Shown one piece after another: positions 1-7,014 of a stretch of 17,749 bases of DNA (within the stretch, counting starts at the first letter, position 1; every line of letters begins with the position of its first letter). Position numbers and translations under genes: made by a program. Under the pieces are notes generated by a model that was not told where the DNA came from, ran no database searches, and worked only from the letters and a program-made list of their open reading frames with translations. Source of the DNA: Chloroflexota bacterium (GTDB lineage Bacteria > Chloroflexota > Anaerolineae > UBA3071); contig JACNHM010000362.1 in NCBI GenBank assembly GCA_014383605.1, positions 1 to 17,749 of the forward strand, written 5' to 3'.

Positions 1-39
1 CCCGATGCGACTGGAACGCACAACCTACGGATCCGAAGT
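1..39 (-). repeat. Remnant of tRNA-Arg 3' half (att-like direct repeat)
   Basis: Bases 1-39 match bases 2845-2883 of the intact tRNA-Arg gene at 36 of 39 positions (differences at 5, 13 and 33), in the same orientation. The match covers the anticodon loop, variable region, T arm and part of the acceptor stem. Beyond base 39 the similarity fades: the 5' half shows only a faint trace around 52-60, and its anticodon stem no longer pairs, so it cannot fold as a working tRNA. The copy is cut by the window edge. A duplicated tRNA 3' end is the usual scar of site-specific integration; a decayed tandem tRNA is the alternative. Confidence 0.75.
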
Positions 40-216
40 GCTGGTGACAGGAACCGCTGAGAAGAGACAATTCCAACCAACGGACTATGCTCTGGGGAAG
101 GTTTCAAAAACAGGGTCCGTAGGCCTTTTTGTAGGCTGGACAACAGTATATCAGAGAACAGCAGCGACGGCAAGTTGAGGTATGAGCGGGGTTTCAGTGA
201 GGGTGTGTCAACGGTC

Positions 217-251
217 AAGCCGGCCAGCACCACGCGGGCACTGGCCGGCTT
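217..251 (-). terminator. Hairpin downstream of catalase gene
   Basis: A perfect 11-bp inverted repeat (217-227 with 241-251, loop of 13) lies 39 bases past the catalase stop codon. It is not followed by a clear T run on the minus strand, so it may be a stabilising 3' hairpin rather than a strict intrinsic terminator. No gene was found elsewhere in 40-290. Confidence 0.5.
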
Positions 252-290
252 CGAGTTGTGTACGGGTATGCTTTGACTTGTCGCTCGTGC

Positions 291-1739
291 TCAGGCGAGG
301 CCCAAACCTCTCGCCACTCCCGCTCCATACGCGCTATCGGCCCTGGAGAAGTGCTCTACCATCTTCTCCTGGATTTCCTTCGGCACCTTCTTCAGGCTCC
401 CGACGATGTTCTCCACCAACCGCTGCTGTTCGTCAAGAGGCATCAGCATGTAGAGATTCCCAGGCTGAATGTAGTCATCGTCAACGCCGCGCTTCTGCTC
501 GTAGCGATCAGCATCACCCGAGATCTTCAAGGGCGGCTCGCTGAAGGCAGGATCGGCTACCGGCCCACCAAATCTGTTGGGCTCATAGTTGACTGCTGCC
601 CCGGCATTGTCGTCGAAGCGCATGTGCCCGTCACGCTGATAGGGATTCACAAGCTTAGTCGCCCGAGGGGCGTTGACGGGAAGGCGATCGGAGTTCACAC
701 CCAGACGATAGCGATGGGCATCAGCGTAGGCAAAGATACGTGCCTGGAGCATCTTGCACGGGGAGAAAGATATCCCCGGCACCACGTTTGCCGGCGAGAA
801 GGCAGCTTGCTCGACCTCGGCGAAGTAGTTCTGCGGGTTCCGATTCAACTCCAGGATACCAATCTCGAACAAGGGGTAATCGCCGTGCGGCCACACCTTG
901 GTCAGGTCGAACGGATTCCAGCGATACGTCTCCGCCTCGGCCTCGGGCATGATCTGCGCGTAGAATCTCCACCTTGGATACTCGCCGCGCTCTATGGCCT
1001 CGAACAGCTGACGAGTATGGTAATCCGGATCCTTACCGGCGATCCGGTCGGCCTCTTCCTGGGTAATGCACTCGATGCCCTGCTCGGTCTTGAAATGGAA
1101 CTTGACCCAGAACCGCTCGTTGTCAGCGTTGATGAAGCTGTAGGTGTGGCTCCCGTAGCCGTTCATGTAGGGGATGCCCTGGGGAATGCCGCGATCCGAG
1201 AAGAGAATGGTCACCTGGTGCAGTGACTCCGGAACCTGGGACCAGAAGTCCCACATCATGGTGTCCGATCTCGTGTTGGTTTGGGGATCGCGCTTCTGCG
1301 TGTGAATGAAGTCTGGGAACTTGATGGCATCCCGAATGAAGAAAACGGGAGTGTTGTTCCCCACCATGTCCCAGTTGCCTTCTTCAGTGTAGAACTTCAG
1401 CGCGAAGCCCCTCACGTCACGTACCGTATCTGCCGATCCTTTCTCGCCGGCCACGGTGGAGAATCGGCCCACCATCTCAGTCTTCTTGCCAATCTCCAAA
1501 AACAGCTTGGCCTTGCAGAAGCGGGTGATGTCCTGGGTCACCGTGAGCGTGCCATGGGCACCGGCGGCCTTGGCGTGGACCACCCGCTCCGGGATCCGCT
1601 CGCGATTGAAATGCGCCAGCTTCTCGATGAGGAAGTGATCCTGAAGCAGTGTAGGGCCACGTTCCCCGGCGGTGAGGGAAGTCTGGTTATCGGGAACGGG
1701 TATCCCTGCGGCAGTGGTCAGTCTCTTAGTGTCATCCAT
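291..1739 (-). CDS. katA: Monofunctional heme catalase
   Basis: The 482-residue product breaks hydrogen peroxide down to water and oxygen in the cytoplasm. The length fits small-subunit (clade 3-like) catalases. The distal catalytic His55 lies in [12 protein letters not shown], the catalytic Asn128 in [11 protein letters not shown], and the proximal heme ligand Tyr338 in [10 protein letters not shown] with its partner Arg334. The spacings between these residues equal those of human catalase (His75, Asn148, Tyr358). The ATG at 1739 is supported by an AAGGAGAG ribosome site about six bases upstream. One oddity is that the usual Gly after HAK is Ala. The gene lies downstream of the PerR-like regulator and the ferritin remnant on the same strand, which suits a peroxide-responsive group. 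The family assignment is firm; the symbol katA is by convention. Confidence 0.96.
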   Translation of the reverse strand: MDDTKRLTTAAGIPVPDNQTSLTAGERGPTLLQDHFLIEKLAHFNRERIPERVVHAKAAGAHGTLTVTQDITRFCKAKLFLEIGKKTEMVGRFSTVAGEKGSADTVRDVRGFALKFYTEEGNWDMVGNNTPVFFIRDAIKFPDFIHTQKRDPQTNTRSDTMMWDFWSQVPESLHQVTILFSDRGIPQGIPYMNGYGSHTYSFINADNERFWVKFHFKTEQGIECITQEEADRIAGKDPDYHTRQLFEAIERGEYPRWRFYAQIMPEAEAETYRWNPFDLTKVWPHGDYPLFEIGILELNRNPQNYFAEVEQAAFSPANVVPGISFSPCKMLQARIFAYADAHRYRLGVNSDRLPVNAPRATKLVNPYQRDGHMRFDDNAGAAVNYEPNRFGGPVADPAFSEPPLKISGDADRYEQKRGVDDDYIQPGNLYMLMPLDEQQRLVENIVGSLKKVPKEIQEKMVEHFSRADSAYGAGVARGLGLA

Positions 1740-1798
1740 CGTGTGCTCTCCTTTCTGTCTGGTATCCTACGAGCTTCTGCTGCGGGAATGCGGGTTTC

Positions 1799-1835
1799 CG
1801 TCTCCGTCAAGAGACGTCAGATCCCATAGCGATCT
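1799..1835. promoter_or_regulatory. Two short inverted repeats upstream of katA
   Basis: In the 171-base gap between ferritin and katA there are two adjacent dyads: a 6-6-6 repeat at 1799-1816 (cgtctc, spacer, gagacg) and a 5-7-5 repeat at 1819-1835 (agatc, spacer, gatct). They lie 60-96 bases before the katA start. Neither resembles an AT-rich Fur or PerR box, and no convincing -10/-35 pair was found. They may be operators or leader hairpins; the call is weak. Confidence 0.2.
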
Positions 1836-1910
1836 CTCGTAATCATGCTCGCACGGGGGCAACATCTACACTCTTAGCGCCACCTCGCTAGCGCTTGTGC
1901 CTCGGCTCAG

Positions 1911-2108
1911 CTATTCAGCCCCTCTCGCACCTGGACGCCCATCCAACATGACCAGCGCGTGTCCCTTATCACCGATTCGCTTCAGCGTCTCCAGGATCTC
2001 GCTGGCGCCGGCCTCTTCTTCGACCTGTTCTTCCACGAACCACTGCAAGAACACCTGGCTCGCGTAGTCCTTCTGCTCGACAGACAGCGCACCCAGGTCA
2101 TGAATCAT
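1911..2108 (-). CDS. Truncated ferritin (C-terminal half only)
   Basis: The product from this start is 65 residues and matches the last two helices of a bacterial non-heme ferritin, including the characteristic [13 protein letters not shown] stretch and the closing [15 protein letters not shown]. Helices A and B, which supply most ferroxidase ligands, are absent. The frame stays open to a GTG at 2165 (84 residues), and ferritin-like sequence can be followed to about 2126. However, the GTG has no ribosome site, while ATG 2108 has a perfect AGGAGGTGA five bases upstream. That purine run also encodes Glu-Glu-Val, so it could be coincidental. It lies between the regulator and catalase genes. It is probably a decayed gene, although a two-helix protein that dimerises cannot be excluded. 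Confidence 0.7.
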   Translation of the reverse strand: MIHDLGALSVEQKDYASQVFLQWFVEEQVEEEAGASEILETLKRIGDKGHALVMLDGRPGARGAE

Positions 2109-2260
2109 TAGCCTCACCTCCTCTCTCAGACCAGGGTTTATCGAGCCAATCTTGGCCAAGTCCACCTACGTCACTACATTGGGAGTGTGCGCTACTAGCA
2201 GATGACCATAGGCCACAGATAACGAAAAAATGGCGGTTATAACGCGGCGACGAGCAATTG

Positions 2261-2701
2261 CTACTCTCGCTCCTGGCAACGAGGACAAATCCCGTAGAAA
2301 TCCAGGCGATGACTCACGATCTTGTATCCCGTCGCCTGGGCCAGCTTCTCCGACAAGCCGCTCACAGAAGGCGTGTCTGGGTCCAGGATCTCTTTACATC
2401 TAATGCAGACGAGATGCGGGTGAGAATGTGGCTTGTTGCCGTCGTAGCGGCTGCTGTCGCCGCTGAAGCCCAGTTCTAGCACCTCGCCCATCTCTTTGAG
2501 AAGCGTCACCGTCTTGTAGATGGTGGCCAGGCTGGTCATGGGGAAGTCCACCTTCACCCGCTGGTAGATCTGCTCCACGCTGGGATGGCCTTCACTCGAG
2601 GCCAGAATCTTCAGTACGGCCATCCGTTGCGGAGTCAGCCGGTAGCCTCTTGCCCTCAATCTGGTGACCAGTTCATCTAGTCGTGTGCTGGGATCGCTCA
2701 T
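2261..2701 (-). CDS. Fur-family peroxide regulator, PerR-like
   Basis: This is a cytoplasmic winged-helix metalloregulator of 146 residues from ATG 2701. A GTG at 2734 would give 157 residues, and neither start has a strong ribosome site. Numbering from the GTG, the N-terminal domain carries RLTPQRMAVL and SLATIYKTV (DNA-recognition region). Structural zinc is held by CIRC (110-113) and CPRC (150-153). The regulatory metal ligands match Bacillus PerR: His50, Asp98, His105, His107 and Asp118. Asp118 aligns with PerR Asp104, a residue linked to peroxide sensing by metal-catalysed oxidation. The ferritin remnant and katA follow on the same strand, the classic PerR targets. The family is certain; the PerR rather than Fur or Zur assignment is likely. 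The gene may be autoregulated through the dyad at 2809-2827. Confidence 0.93.
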   Translation of the reverse strand: MSDPSTRLDELVTRLRARGYRLTPQRMAVLKILASSEGHPSVEQIYQRVKVDFPMTSLATIYKTVTLLKEMGEVLELGFSGDSSRYDGNKPHSHPHLVCIRCKEILDPDTPSVSGLSEKLAQATGYKIVSHRLDFYGICPRCQERE

Positions 2702-2808
2702 GGGATTGGCGGCCTGAGAAGGAGAGCTACGCACCGGAACTGCTACACCCCTCGAAAGGACAACGGCTGGGGACTAAGGCAACTCACTCCTGATTTGGCG
2801 GGTTCCTT

Positions 2809-2827
2809 CATTAATGCTTCTATAATG
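2809..2827. promoter_or_regulatory. Candidate Fur/PerR operator upstream of the regulator gene
   Basis: A 19-bp AT-rich imperfect palindrome with CATTA and TAATG ends (6 of 9 symmetric pairs match) lies between the tRNA 3' end and the regulator start. Its size and base composition fit a Fur-family box, and its position suits autoregulation. It matches neither the Fur nor the PerR consensus closely. Confidence 0.35.
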
Positions 2828-2840
2828 TTTCTATCGCAGG

Positions 2841-2913
2841 CACCCCCGGTGCGACTCGAACGCACAACCTACGGATTCGAAGTCCGGCGCTCTGTCCGTT
2901 GAGCTACGGGGGC
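2841..2913 (-). tRNA. tRNA-Arg (anticodon TCG)
   Basis: The 73-base gene folds as a standard cloverleaf. The seven-pair acceptor stem (GCCCCCG with CGGGGGT) ends in a G-T pair. The D arm is GCTC/GAGC, the anticodon loop CTTCGAA gives TCG, the variable loop is AGGTT, and the T arm is GTGCG-TTCGAGT-CGCAC. The discriminator is G and no CCA is encoded. One weak pair (C-T) closes the anticodon stem. A clear promoter precedes it, and its 3' half is duplicated at the window start. Confidence 0.96.
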
Positions 2914-2928
2914 TTGTCATGCGCTGTG

Positions 2929-2957
2929 ATTATACCACGATCTCCTCAGCCAGGCAA
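2929..2957 (-). promoter_or_regulatory. Promoter of tRNA-Arg
   Basis: On the minus strand the -35 is TTGCCT (2952-2957), the spacer is 17 bases, and the -10 is TATAAT (2929-2934) with an adjacent TGG (2935-2937) forming an extended -10. The predicted start lies about 9 bases before the tRNA 5' end. Confidence 0.8.
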
Positions 2958-3337
2958 AGTCGTACCATAACAAACTCCAGCATCTCTCGTCCGGCAGTTC
3001 AAGAGCATCGGGGAGGCAACACATCGTGGTCAGCGGAAAAGCGGAAGGGTCGGAACGTTCATTTTCCGCCTGTTGCGCTATTGGGTGGTCTACCACCTTC
3101 GTGTTGATGTCCTTTCTTCACCGCAGAGCACACGGAGCACGCAGAGATTCTTTGGTTTTCTCAGCGTGCTCGGCGGTCTCCGCGGTTGAAAAGCGGTCGA
3201 AACTGGCGTCAACACGGTTAGGGGAGACTACCCGCTGTTGCATCCTGAGCTTGGCGAAGGGTTCCGCTGACGCAGTGGGGGAGGAGCGGCCAGGGTTCTC
3301 TTACGTTCTGAATGATGCCCCTCGCCCGCACCAGGCT
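2958..3337. other. Gene-free stretch with dispersed inverted repeats
   Basis: No credible gene was found here on either strand. The stretch contains an 8-bp perfect inverted repeat (gcggaaaa at 3033-3040 with ttttccgc at 3062-3069), a tight 6-bp hairpin at 3084-3097, and the larger imperfect inverted repeat at 3113-3190. At 3244-3260 there is a short string (cctgagcttggcgaagg) of a type often dispersed in environmental genomes. Confidence 0.6.
3113..3190. repeat. Imperfect inverted repeat of the 'CGCAGAG' dispersed type
   Basis: The left arm (3120-3146) and right arm (3160-3186) are inverted copies matching at 21 of 27 positions, with a T-rich 13-base centre and short complementary flanks (ttca and ttgaa). 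Each arm carries gcaGAGcAC/GTGCTcg-like words typical of a repeat class scattered through many environmental bacterial genomes. It encodes no protein and may be a small non-autonomous element. Confidence 0.6.
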
Positions 3338-3365
3338 TTGCCCGCTGGCCGGATCGTGGTATAAT
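3338..3365 (+). promoter_or_regulatory. Promoter of rsmG
   Basis: The -35 is TTGCCC (3338-3343), the spacer is 16 bases, and the -10 is a perfect TATAAT (3360-3365) preceded by TGG (3357-3359). A start near 3372 leaves a leader of only about 20 bases before the rsmG ATG. Confidence 0.8.
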
Positions 3366-3394
3366 GCGGCCGAAAGCAGCGCGAGAGCCACGAG

Positions 3395-4138
3395 ATGACG
3401 ATGAAACTACTGACCGAGGGGGCGCGCCAATTCGGCCTGCCCCTCAACACCACACAGACCCAAACCTTCCAACGCTATGCCGATCAGTTGTTGGAATGGA
3501 ACCAACGCTTCAACCTGACGGCGGTGACCGACCCGGAACAGGTGCAGATCCGGCACTTCCTGGATTCGCTGAGTTGCCTTCTGGGACTGACTGCCGCCAG
3601 CGCTGAGCCGCTGACGGCCTGGCTGGCGCGGTCGCTGCAAGCATTGGACATCGGCACGGGAGCAGGCTTCCCCGGCCTGCCCCTGAAGATCGTCTGGCCG
3701 CATCTCAGGCTGACGCTGCTGGAATCCCGCCAGAAGAAGGTGCGTTTTCTGGAACACATCGTCGCCGAGCTGAGTCTGACCAGCGTGACCGCCGTGCACG
3801 ACCGCGCCGAAACGATGGCGCATCACCCGCAACACCGGGAAGCCTATGACCTGGTGCTGGGCCGGGCCGTGGCGGAGTTGCCCGTGCTGCTGGAATACGC
3901 GCTGCCCTTCTGCCGGCGCGGGGGCATGGTGGTGGCCCAAAAGGGGGAGGCAGCGACCGCCGAAGCTATCGCCTCCCAGCGGGCGCTGGCCGTTCTGGGG
4001 GGAAAGCTGCGCCGCATTGTCCCGGTGGAGATCCCCGGTCTGGCCGAAACCCGACACATCATGATCGTGGAAAAAGTCTCGCAGACGCCCGATCGCTACC
4101 CCCGCCGCCCCGGTATGCCTCAGAAACGCCCGCTGTAG
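3395..4138 (+). CDS. rsmG: 16S rRNA (guanine527-N7)-methyltransferase RsmG
   Basis: This 247-residue cytoplasmic enzyme uses S-adenosylmethionine to methylate N7 of G527 in 16S rRNA; loss of it in other bacteria gives low-level streptomycin resistance. Family marks in order are WNQRFNLTAVTDPEQ (35-49) followed by HFLDSL, the SAM-binding loop LDIGTGAGFPGLPLKI (84-99), LLESRQKKVRFL (108-119), GRAVAELPVLLEY (156-168), and a C-terminal RYPRRPGMPQKRPL that is typical of the family. The ATG at 3395 follows GAGAG by seven bases; a second ATG at 3401 is also possible. The gene stands alone behind its own promoter and converges on recF. Confidence 0.96.
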   Translation: MTMKLLTEGARQFGLPLNTTQTQTFQRYADQLLEWNQRFNLTAVTDPEQVQIRHFLDSLSCLLGLTAASAEPLTAWLARSLQALDIGTGAGFPGLPLKIVWPHLRLTLLESRQKKVRFLEHIVAELSLTSVTAVHDRAETMAHHPQHREAYDLVLGRAVAELPVLLEYALPFCRRGGMVVAQKGEAATAEAIASQRALAVLGGKLRRIVPVEIPGLAETRHIMIVEKVSQTPDRYPRRPGMPQKRPL

Positions 4139-4213
4139 TCGCGTGGTCGGGTCGTCGCGTGGTCGCGTCGTCTGACTGACCCTACGACCAACCAGACCAA
4201 GAGACTAAGCGAC
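4138..4213. repeat. Mirrored degenerate octamer array between convergent genes
   Basis: Five plus-strand octamers beginning with GTC run from 4138 to 4177 (GTCGCGTG, GTCGGGTC, GTCGCGTG, GTCGCGTC, GTCTGACT). Facing them, the minus strand reads GTC-led octamers from 4213 back to about 4182 (GTCGCTTA, GTCTCTTG, GTCTGGTT, then GGTCGTAG one base out of phase). The array occupies the whole gap between the rsmG and recF stop codons. No strong single hairpin or T run was seen, so it is not a standard terminator, although the arms can partly pair (tggtcg 4160-4165 with cgacca 4185-4190). Confidence 0.6.
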
Positions 4214-4216
4214 CCA

Positions 4217-5434
4217 TCAGACCACTTCCTCGATCCGCCCTTCCACCACCCGCAGTTGACGAGCCTGGGCGCGGAAGGTTGGCGAGAAGTCTTCCCAGTC
4301 GGTGGCCGTGACGATGGCCTGGGGGATGCTGGACAGCAGCGCCAGCAGGGCGTGGCGGCGGGCACCGTCCAATTCGGACATGACGTCGTCCAACAGCAGC
4401 AGCGGCGGCTGCCCCAACTCGCGATTCATGACCGCCACTTCCGCCAGCTTGAGGGCCAAGGTCGCCGTGCGCTGCTGGCCGCGCGAACCGTAGGCGCGCA
4501 GGTCACGCCCCTCGCTCAGGAAGCGTATATCGTCGCGGTGGGGGCCGAGCAAGGACATGCCGGCGGCAATCTCCCGCCGGCGCAGGGTGTCCAGCCCCCG
4601 TTGGAAGAGCGCGGCGACCTGTTCCACGTCCAGGGCGAGTGGCGCGGTAACCCCCTCCAGATCCAATGCCAACTGCTGACCCAAGGCCGGCAGGCGATCC
4701 ATGATCCCCGATTCGTAGCGCAGACGCAACCGCTCCCGACCGGCGGACAGGGCGCTGTGCTGCTGGTTGGCCTCCTCGTCCAAAGCGGCCAGCAGAGCGG
4801 CACGCCGCGCGGTCAGGCGGCTGCCCAAGGTCACCAATCGCTCGTCCCAAAAGCGCAACTGCTCATTCCCTCGCCTGCTACCGCTCTCCCGTAGCTCGCG
4901 CAGCAGCGCATTGCGCTGCGTGAGCACGCGGCCGTATTCCATCAGCGCCCGGCAGTAGGCCGCGTCCATCTGACAGAGCGTGGCATCGAGGTAGCGCCGC
5001 CGGCCGGCGGGCGGGCCGGTCACCAGATGAATGTCCCGGGGCAGGAAGAGCACCACCGGCAGATGGCCGACCAGGTCCAGTGCCCGCCTGGGGACGCCGT
5101 TGATGCGGATCTGTTTGGAGAAGCGAGGGGAATCGTTGTTCTGATTGGCTCGCTGCGTCAGGATGATCTCCAGCTTCAGAGGGGAACTCTCGCGGGCCAC
5201 GTCGGCTTCCAGGCGGGCGAAGGGGAGCGGTTCCTCGAAGGCCAACCAGCTCACCACCTCCCGCTCGGTGCTGGCGCGGGGCGAACGACTGGTCGCCAGG
5301 TAGTAGATGGCCTCCAGCAGGTTGGTCTTGCCCTGGGCGTTGCCCCCTTGCAGCAGGGTGATGGGCTGGGGGAAATCGAGGGTCAGGCGGGCGAAGTTGC
5401 GGAAGTTGGTCAGCGAGAGGCGAACCAGGCGCAC
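4217..5434 (-). CDS. recF: DNA replication and repair protein RecF
   Basis: RecF is an SMC-like ABC ATPase that acts with RecO and RecR to load RecA at single-strand gaps. The 405 residues fit the family (about 360-400). The N-terminus MRLVRLSLTNFRNF is typical. Walker A is GGNAQGKT (30-37), followed by NLLEAIYYL. LPRDIHLVTGPPAGRRRYLD is the family signature. The ABC signature region is SRGQQRT (317-323), and Walker B with the D-loop is LLLLDDVMSELD (345-356). The start is GTG at 5434, three bases past the rarA stop. Its ribosome site GAGGAGG lies in the last Glu codons of rarA, which implies translational coupling. It is the last gene of the rarA-recF operon. Confidence 0.95.
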   Translation of the reverse strand: MRLVRLSLTNFRNFARLTLDFPQPITLLQGGNAQGKTNLLEAIYYLATSRSPRASTEREVVSWLAFEEPLPFARLEADVARESSPLKLEIILTQRANQNNDSPRFSKQIRINGVPRRALDLVGHLPVVLFLPRDIHLVTGPPAGRRRYLDATLCQMDAAYCRALMEYGRVLTQRNALLRELRESGSRRGNEQLRFWDERLVTLGSRLTARRAALLAALDEEANQQHSALSAGRERLRLRYESGIMDRLPALGQQLALDLEGVTAPLALDVEQVAALFQRGLDTLRRREIAAGMSLLGPHRDDIRFLSEGRDLRAYGSRGQQRTATLALKLAEVAVMNRELGQPPLLLLDDVMSELDGARRHALLALLSSIPQAIVTATDWEDFSPTFRAQARQLRVVEGRIEEVV

Positions 5435-5437
5435 GGA

Positions 5438-6787
5438 CTACTCCTCCTCGTCCTGGTCTCGCCAGCGGCGCAGTCGTTCGGCAATCTGCTGCTCGTAGCC
5501 CAACTCGCCGGGCTGGTAGTAGCGGCGGCCGCGCAAGCCATCGGGCAAATACTGCTGCTCGACGTGATGGCCGGGAAAATCATGGGGATACTTGTAGTCC
5601 TGACCGTGGCCCAGCGCCCGGCCGTCGCGGCTGGCGTCCTTCAGGTGGTTGGGCACCTCCACGATGCCCTCTCGCTCCACGTCGGCCAGGGCCTTCCAGT
5701 AGGCGCCGGCGGAGTTGCTTTTGGGAGCCGTGGCCAGGTAGAGCGTGGCCTCGGCCAGGGCGTACTGCGCTTCGGGCAGGCCCACCCACTCCAAGGCCCG
5801 CGCTGCCGCCGTGGCCACCACCAAGGCCTGGGGGTCGGCCAGCCCCACGTCCTCGGAGGCGAAGATGATCAAACGGCGCACGATGAAGCGGGGGGCCTCG
5901 CCGGCGTAGACCATCTTGGCCAGCCAGTAGAGGGCGGCGTCGGGGTCGGAGCCGCGCAAACTCTTGATGAAGGCGGAGATGGTGTCGTAATGGGCGTCGC
6001 CGTCCTTGTCGTAGAGCAGCGCCCGCCGCTGGATGGACTCCTGGGCAGCAGCCAGGTCAATGTGAACGATCCCCGCGGCGTCGGGCGGCGTGGATTCGAC
6101 GGCCAGTTCCAGGGCGTTGAGAGCGTTGCGGGCGTCGCCGCCGGCGACGTGGGCCAGGTGGGCCAAGGCCTCCTCGTCCGCCTGCACCTGACGCGTGCCG
6201 TAGCCCCGCTCCTCGTCGGCCAGGGCGCGGCGCAGGAGCGTGCGCAACTGCTCGTCGGTCAGGGGGCGAAGCTGGAAGACGCGGGAGCGGGAGACCAGGG
6301 GGCCGATGACCTCGAAATAGGGGTTTTCCGTCGTGGCGCCGATGAGGGTGATAGTGCCGTCCTCGACGTGCGGCAGCAGGCCATCCTGCTGGGCCTTGTT
6401 GAAGCGGTGGATCTCGTCCACCAGGAGGATAGTGCGCTGGCCGTGCAGCAGCCGCCGCTCCTTGGCCTCTTTGATCACCCGCCGGATGTCGGCGACGCCG
6501 GCCAGGACGGCGCTAAGGGCCTCGAAGTGAGACTGGGTGCGGTTGGCGATGATCATGGCCAGCGTGGTCTTGCCCGTGCCGGGCGGCCCCCAGAGGATGA
6601 TGGAGGAGAAGAGGCGGTCGGCCTCGATGGCGCGGCGCAGCAGCCGTCCCGGGCCAACAATGTGCTCCTGACCGACCATCTCATCCAGGGTGCGGGGGCG
6701 CAGGCGCGCTGCCAGCGGGGCCTGGCGGGCGATCTGATCGGCGCGGGCATGGTCGAACAAGTCTTCTGATGTGCGGGAGGTTCTCAT
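5438..6787 (-). CDS. rarA: Replication-associated recombination AAA+ ATPase RarA (MgsA)
   Basis: This 449-residue protein belongs to the RarA/Mgs1/WRNIP1 clamp-loader-like family, which acts at stalled replication forks with SSB. The N-terminal [20 protein letters not shown] is diagnostic. Walker A is GPPGTGKTT (67-75), Walker B ILLVDEIH (120-127) is followed by [15 protein letters not shown], sensor 1 is GATTENP (150-156), and the arginine-finger region is SRSRVF. The C-terminal half carries [16 protein letters not shown], typical of the tetramerisation domain, and ends in [22 protein letters not shown]. The ATG at 6787 follows an extended -10 promoter by about 45 bases. It is the first gene of a two-gene operon with recF. 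Confidence 0.95.
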   Translation of the reverse strand: MRTSRTSEDLFDHARADQIARQAPLAARLRPRTLDEMVGQEHIVGPGRLLRRAIEADRLFSSIILWGPPGTGKTTLAMIIANRTQSHFEALSAVLAGVADIRRVIKEAKERRLLHGQRTILLVDEIHRFNKAQQDGLLPHVEDGTITLIGATTENPYFEVIGPLVSRSRVFQLRPLTDEQLRTLLRRALADEERGYGTRQVQADEEALAHLAHVAGGDARNALNALELAVESTPPDAAGIVHIDLAAAQESIQRRALLYDKDGDAHYDTISAFIKSLRGSDPDAALYWLAKMVYAGEAPRFIVRRLIIFASEDVGLADPQALVVATAAARALEWVGLPEAQYALAEATLYLATAPKSNSAGAYWKALADVEREGIVEVPNHLKDASRDGRALGHGQDYKYPHDFPGHHVEQQYLPDGLRGRRYYQPGELGYEQQIAERLRRWRDQDEEE

Positions 6788-6832
6788 CCTGAAATCACCG
6801 TCACGAACGACCTGGCTACATACGTTGCCGTG

Positions 6833-6861
6833 ATTATATCACCACTGGGTCATTGCTCCAA
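6833..6861 (-). promoter_or_regulatory. Promoter of rarA-recF
   Basis: On the minus strand the -35 is TTGGAG (6856-6861), the spacer is 17 bases, and the -10 is TATAAT (6833-6838) with TGA directly upstream (6839-6841) as an extended -10. The predicted start lies about 40 bases before the rarA ATG. Confidence 0.75.
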
Positions 6862-6919
6862 AGATGCTCCTACTTGTCCCGCCGCGTCCACCGTGGACAA
6901 GAATCTCGGCGACAGCAAC

Positions 6920-6950
6920 CGCCCCCTTCACCAAACCAGTGAAGGGGGCG
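6920..6950 (-). terminator. Strong GC-rich hairpin after the beta-helix gene
   Basis: A perfect 12-bp stem (6920-6931 with 6939-6950) encloses the loop caaacca. It lies 65 bases past the beta-helix stop codon and before the rarA promoter. The minus-strand tail is only moderately T-rich (GGTTGCTGT). It resembles the hairpins at 10344 and 11593. Confidence 0.7.
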
Positions 6951-7014
6951 TCGCTCTGAAGCTTCGCCATCCGGCGAACGATGAGCGTACCGTCCAGGCT
7001 CACGACTGCCGTGG

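Larger units (their letters stand above)
1..2883. mobile_element. Putative tRNA-Arg-flanked islet with peroxide-defence genes
   Basis: The segment lies between two direct copies of the tRNA-Arg 3' half. The intact tRNA sits at the right end with its 3' end pointing into the segment, which is the geometry expected when an element integrates into a tRNA 3' end. Its cargo is a Fur/PerR regulator, a truncated ferritin and a catalase, all on the minus strand. No integrase, excisionase or transposase is visible, so this would be a decayed or trans-mobilised element. The interpretation is inference; the repeats themselves are seen directly. Confidence 0.35.

Noticed and set aside
258..1226. A 322-codon plus-strand frame opposite the catalase gene
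   Set aside because: The minus-strand catalase has full catalytic motifs, and this frame shows no family features.
2821..2826. A plus-strand TATAAT just left of the tRNA gene
   Set aside because: It has no suitable -35 and would transcribe the tRNA antisense; it is better read as part of the AT-rich dyad at 2809-2827.
3244..3260. The string cctgagcttggcgaagg as a repeat element of its own
   Set aside because: It resembles a common dispersed string but occurs once in the window and has only weak self-complementarity, so it is mentioned only within the gene-free stretch.
5027..6769. A 580-codon plus-strand frame opposite rarA and the start of recF
   Set aside because: It is the antisense shadow of rarA in codon register, with low-complexity Gly/Val/Gln composition and no domain.
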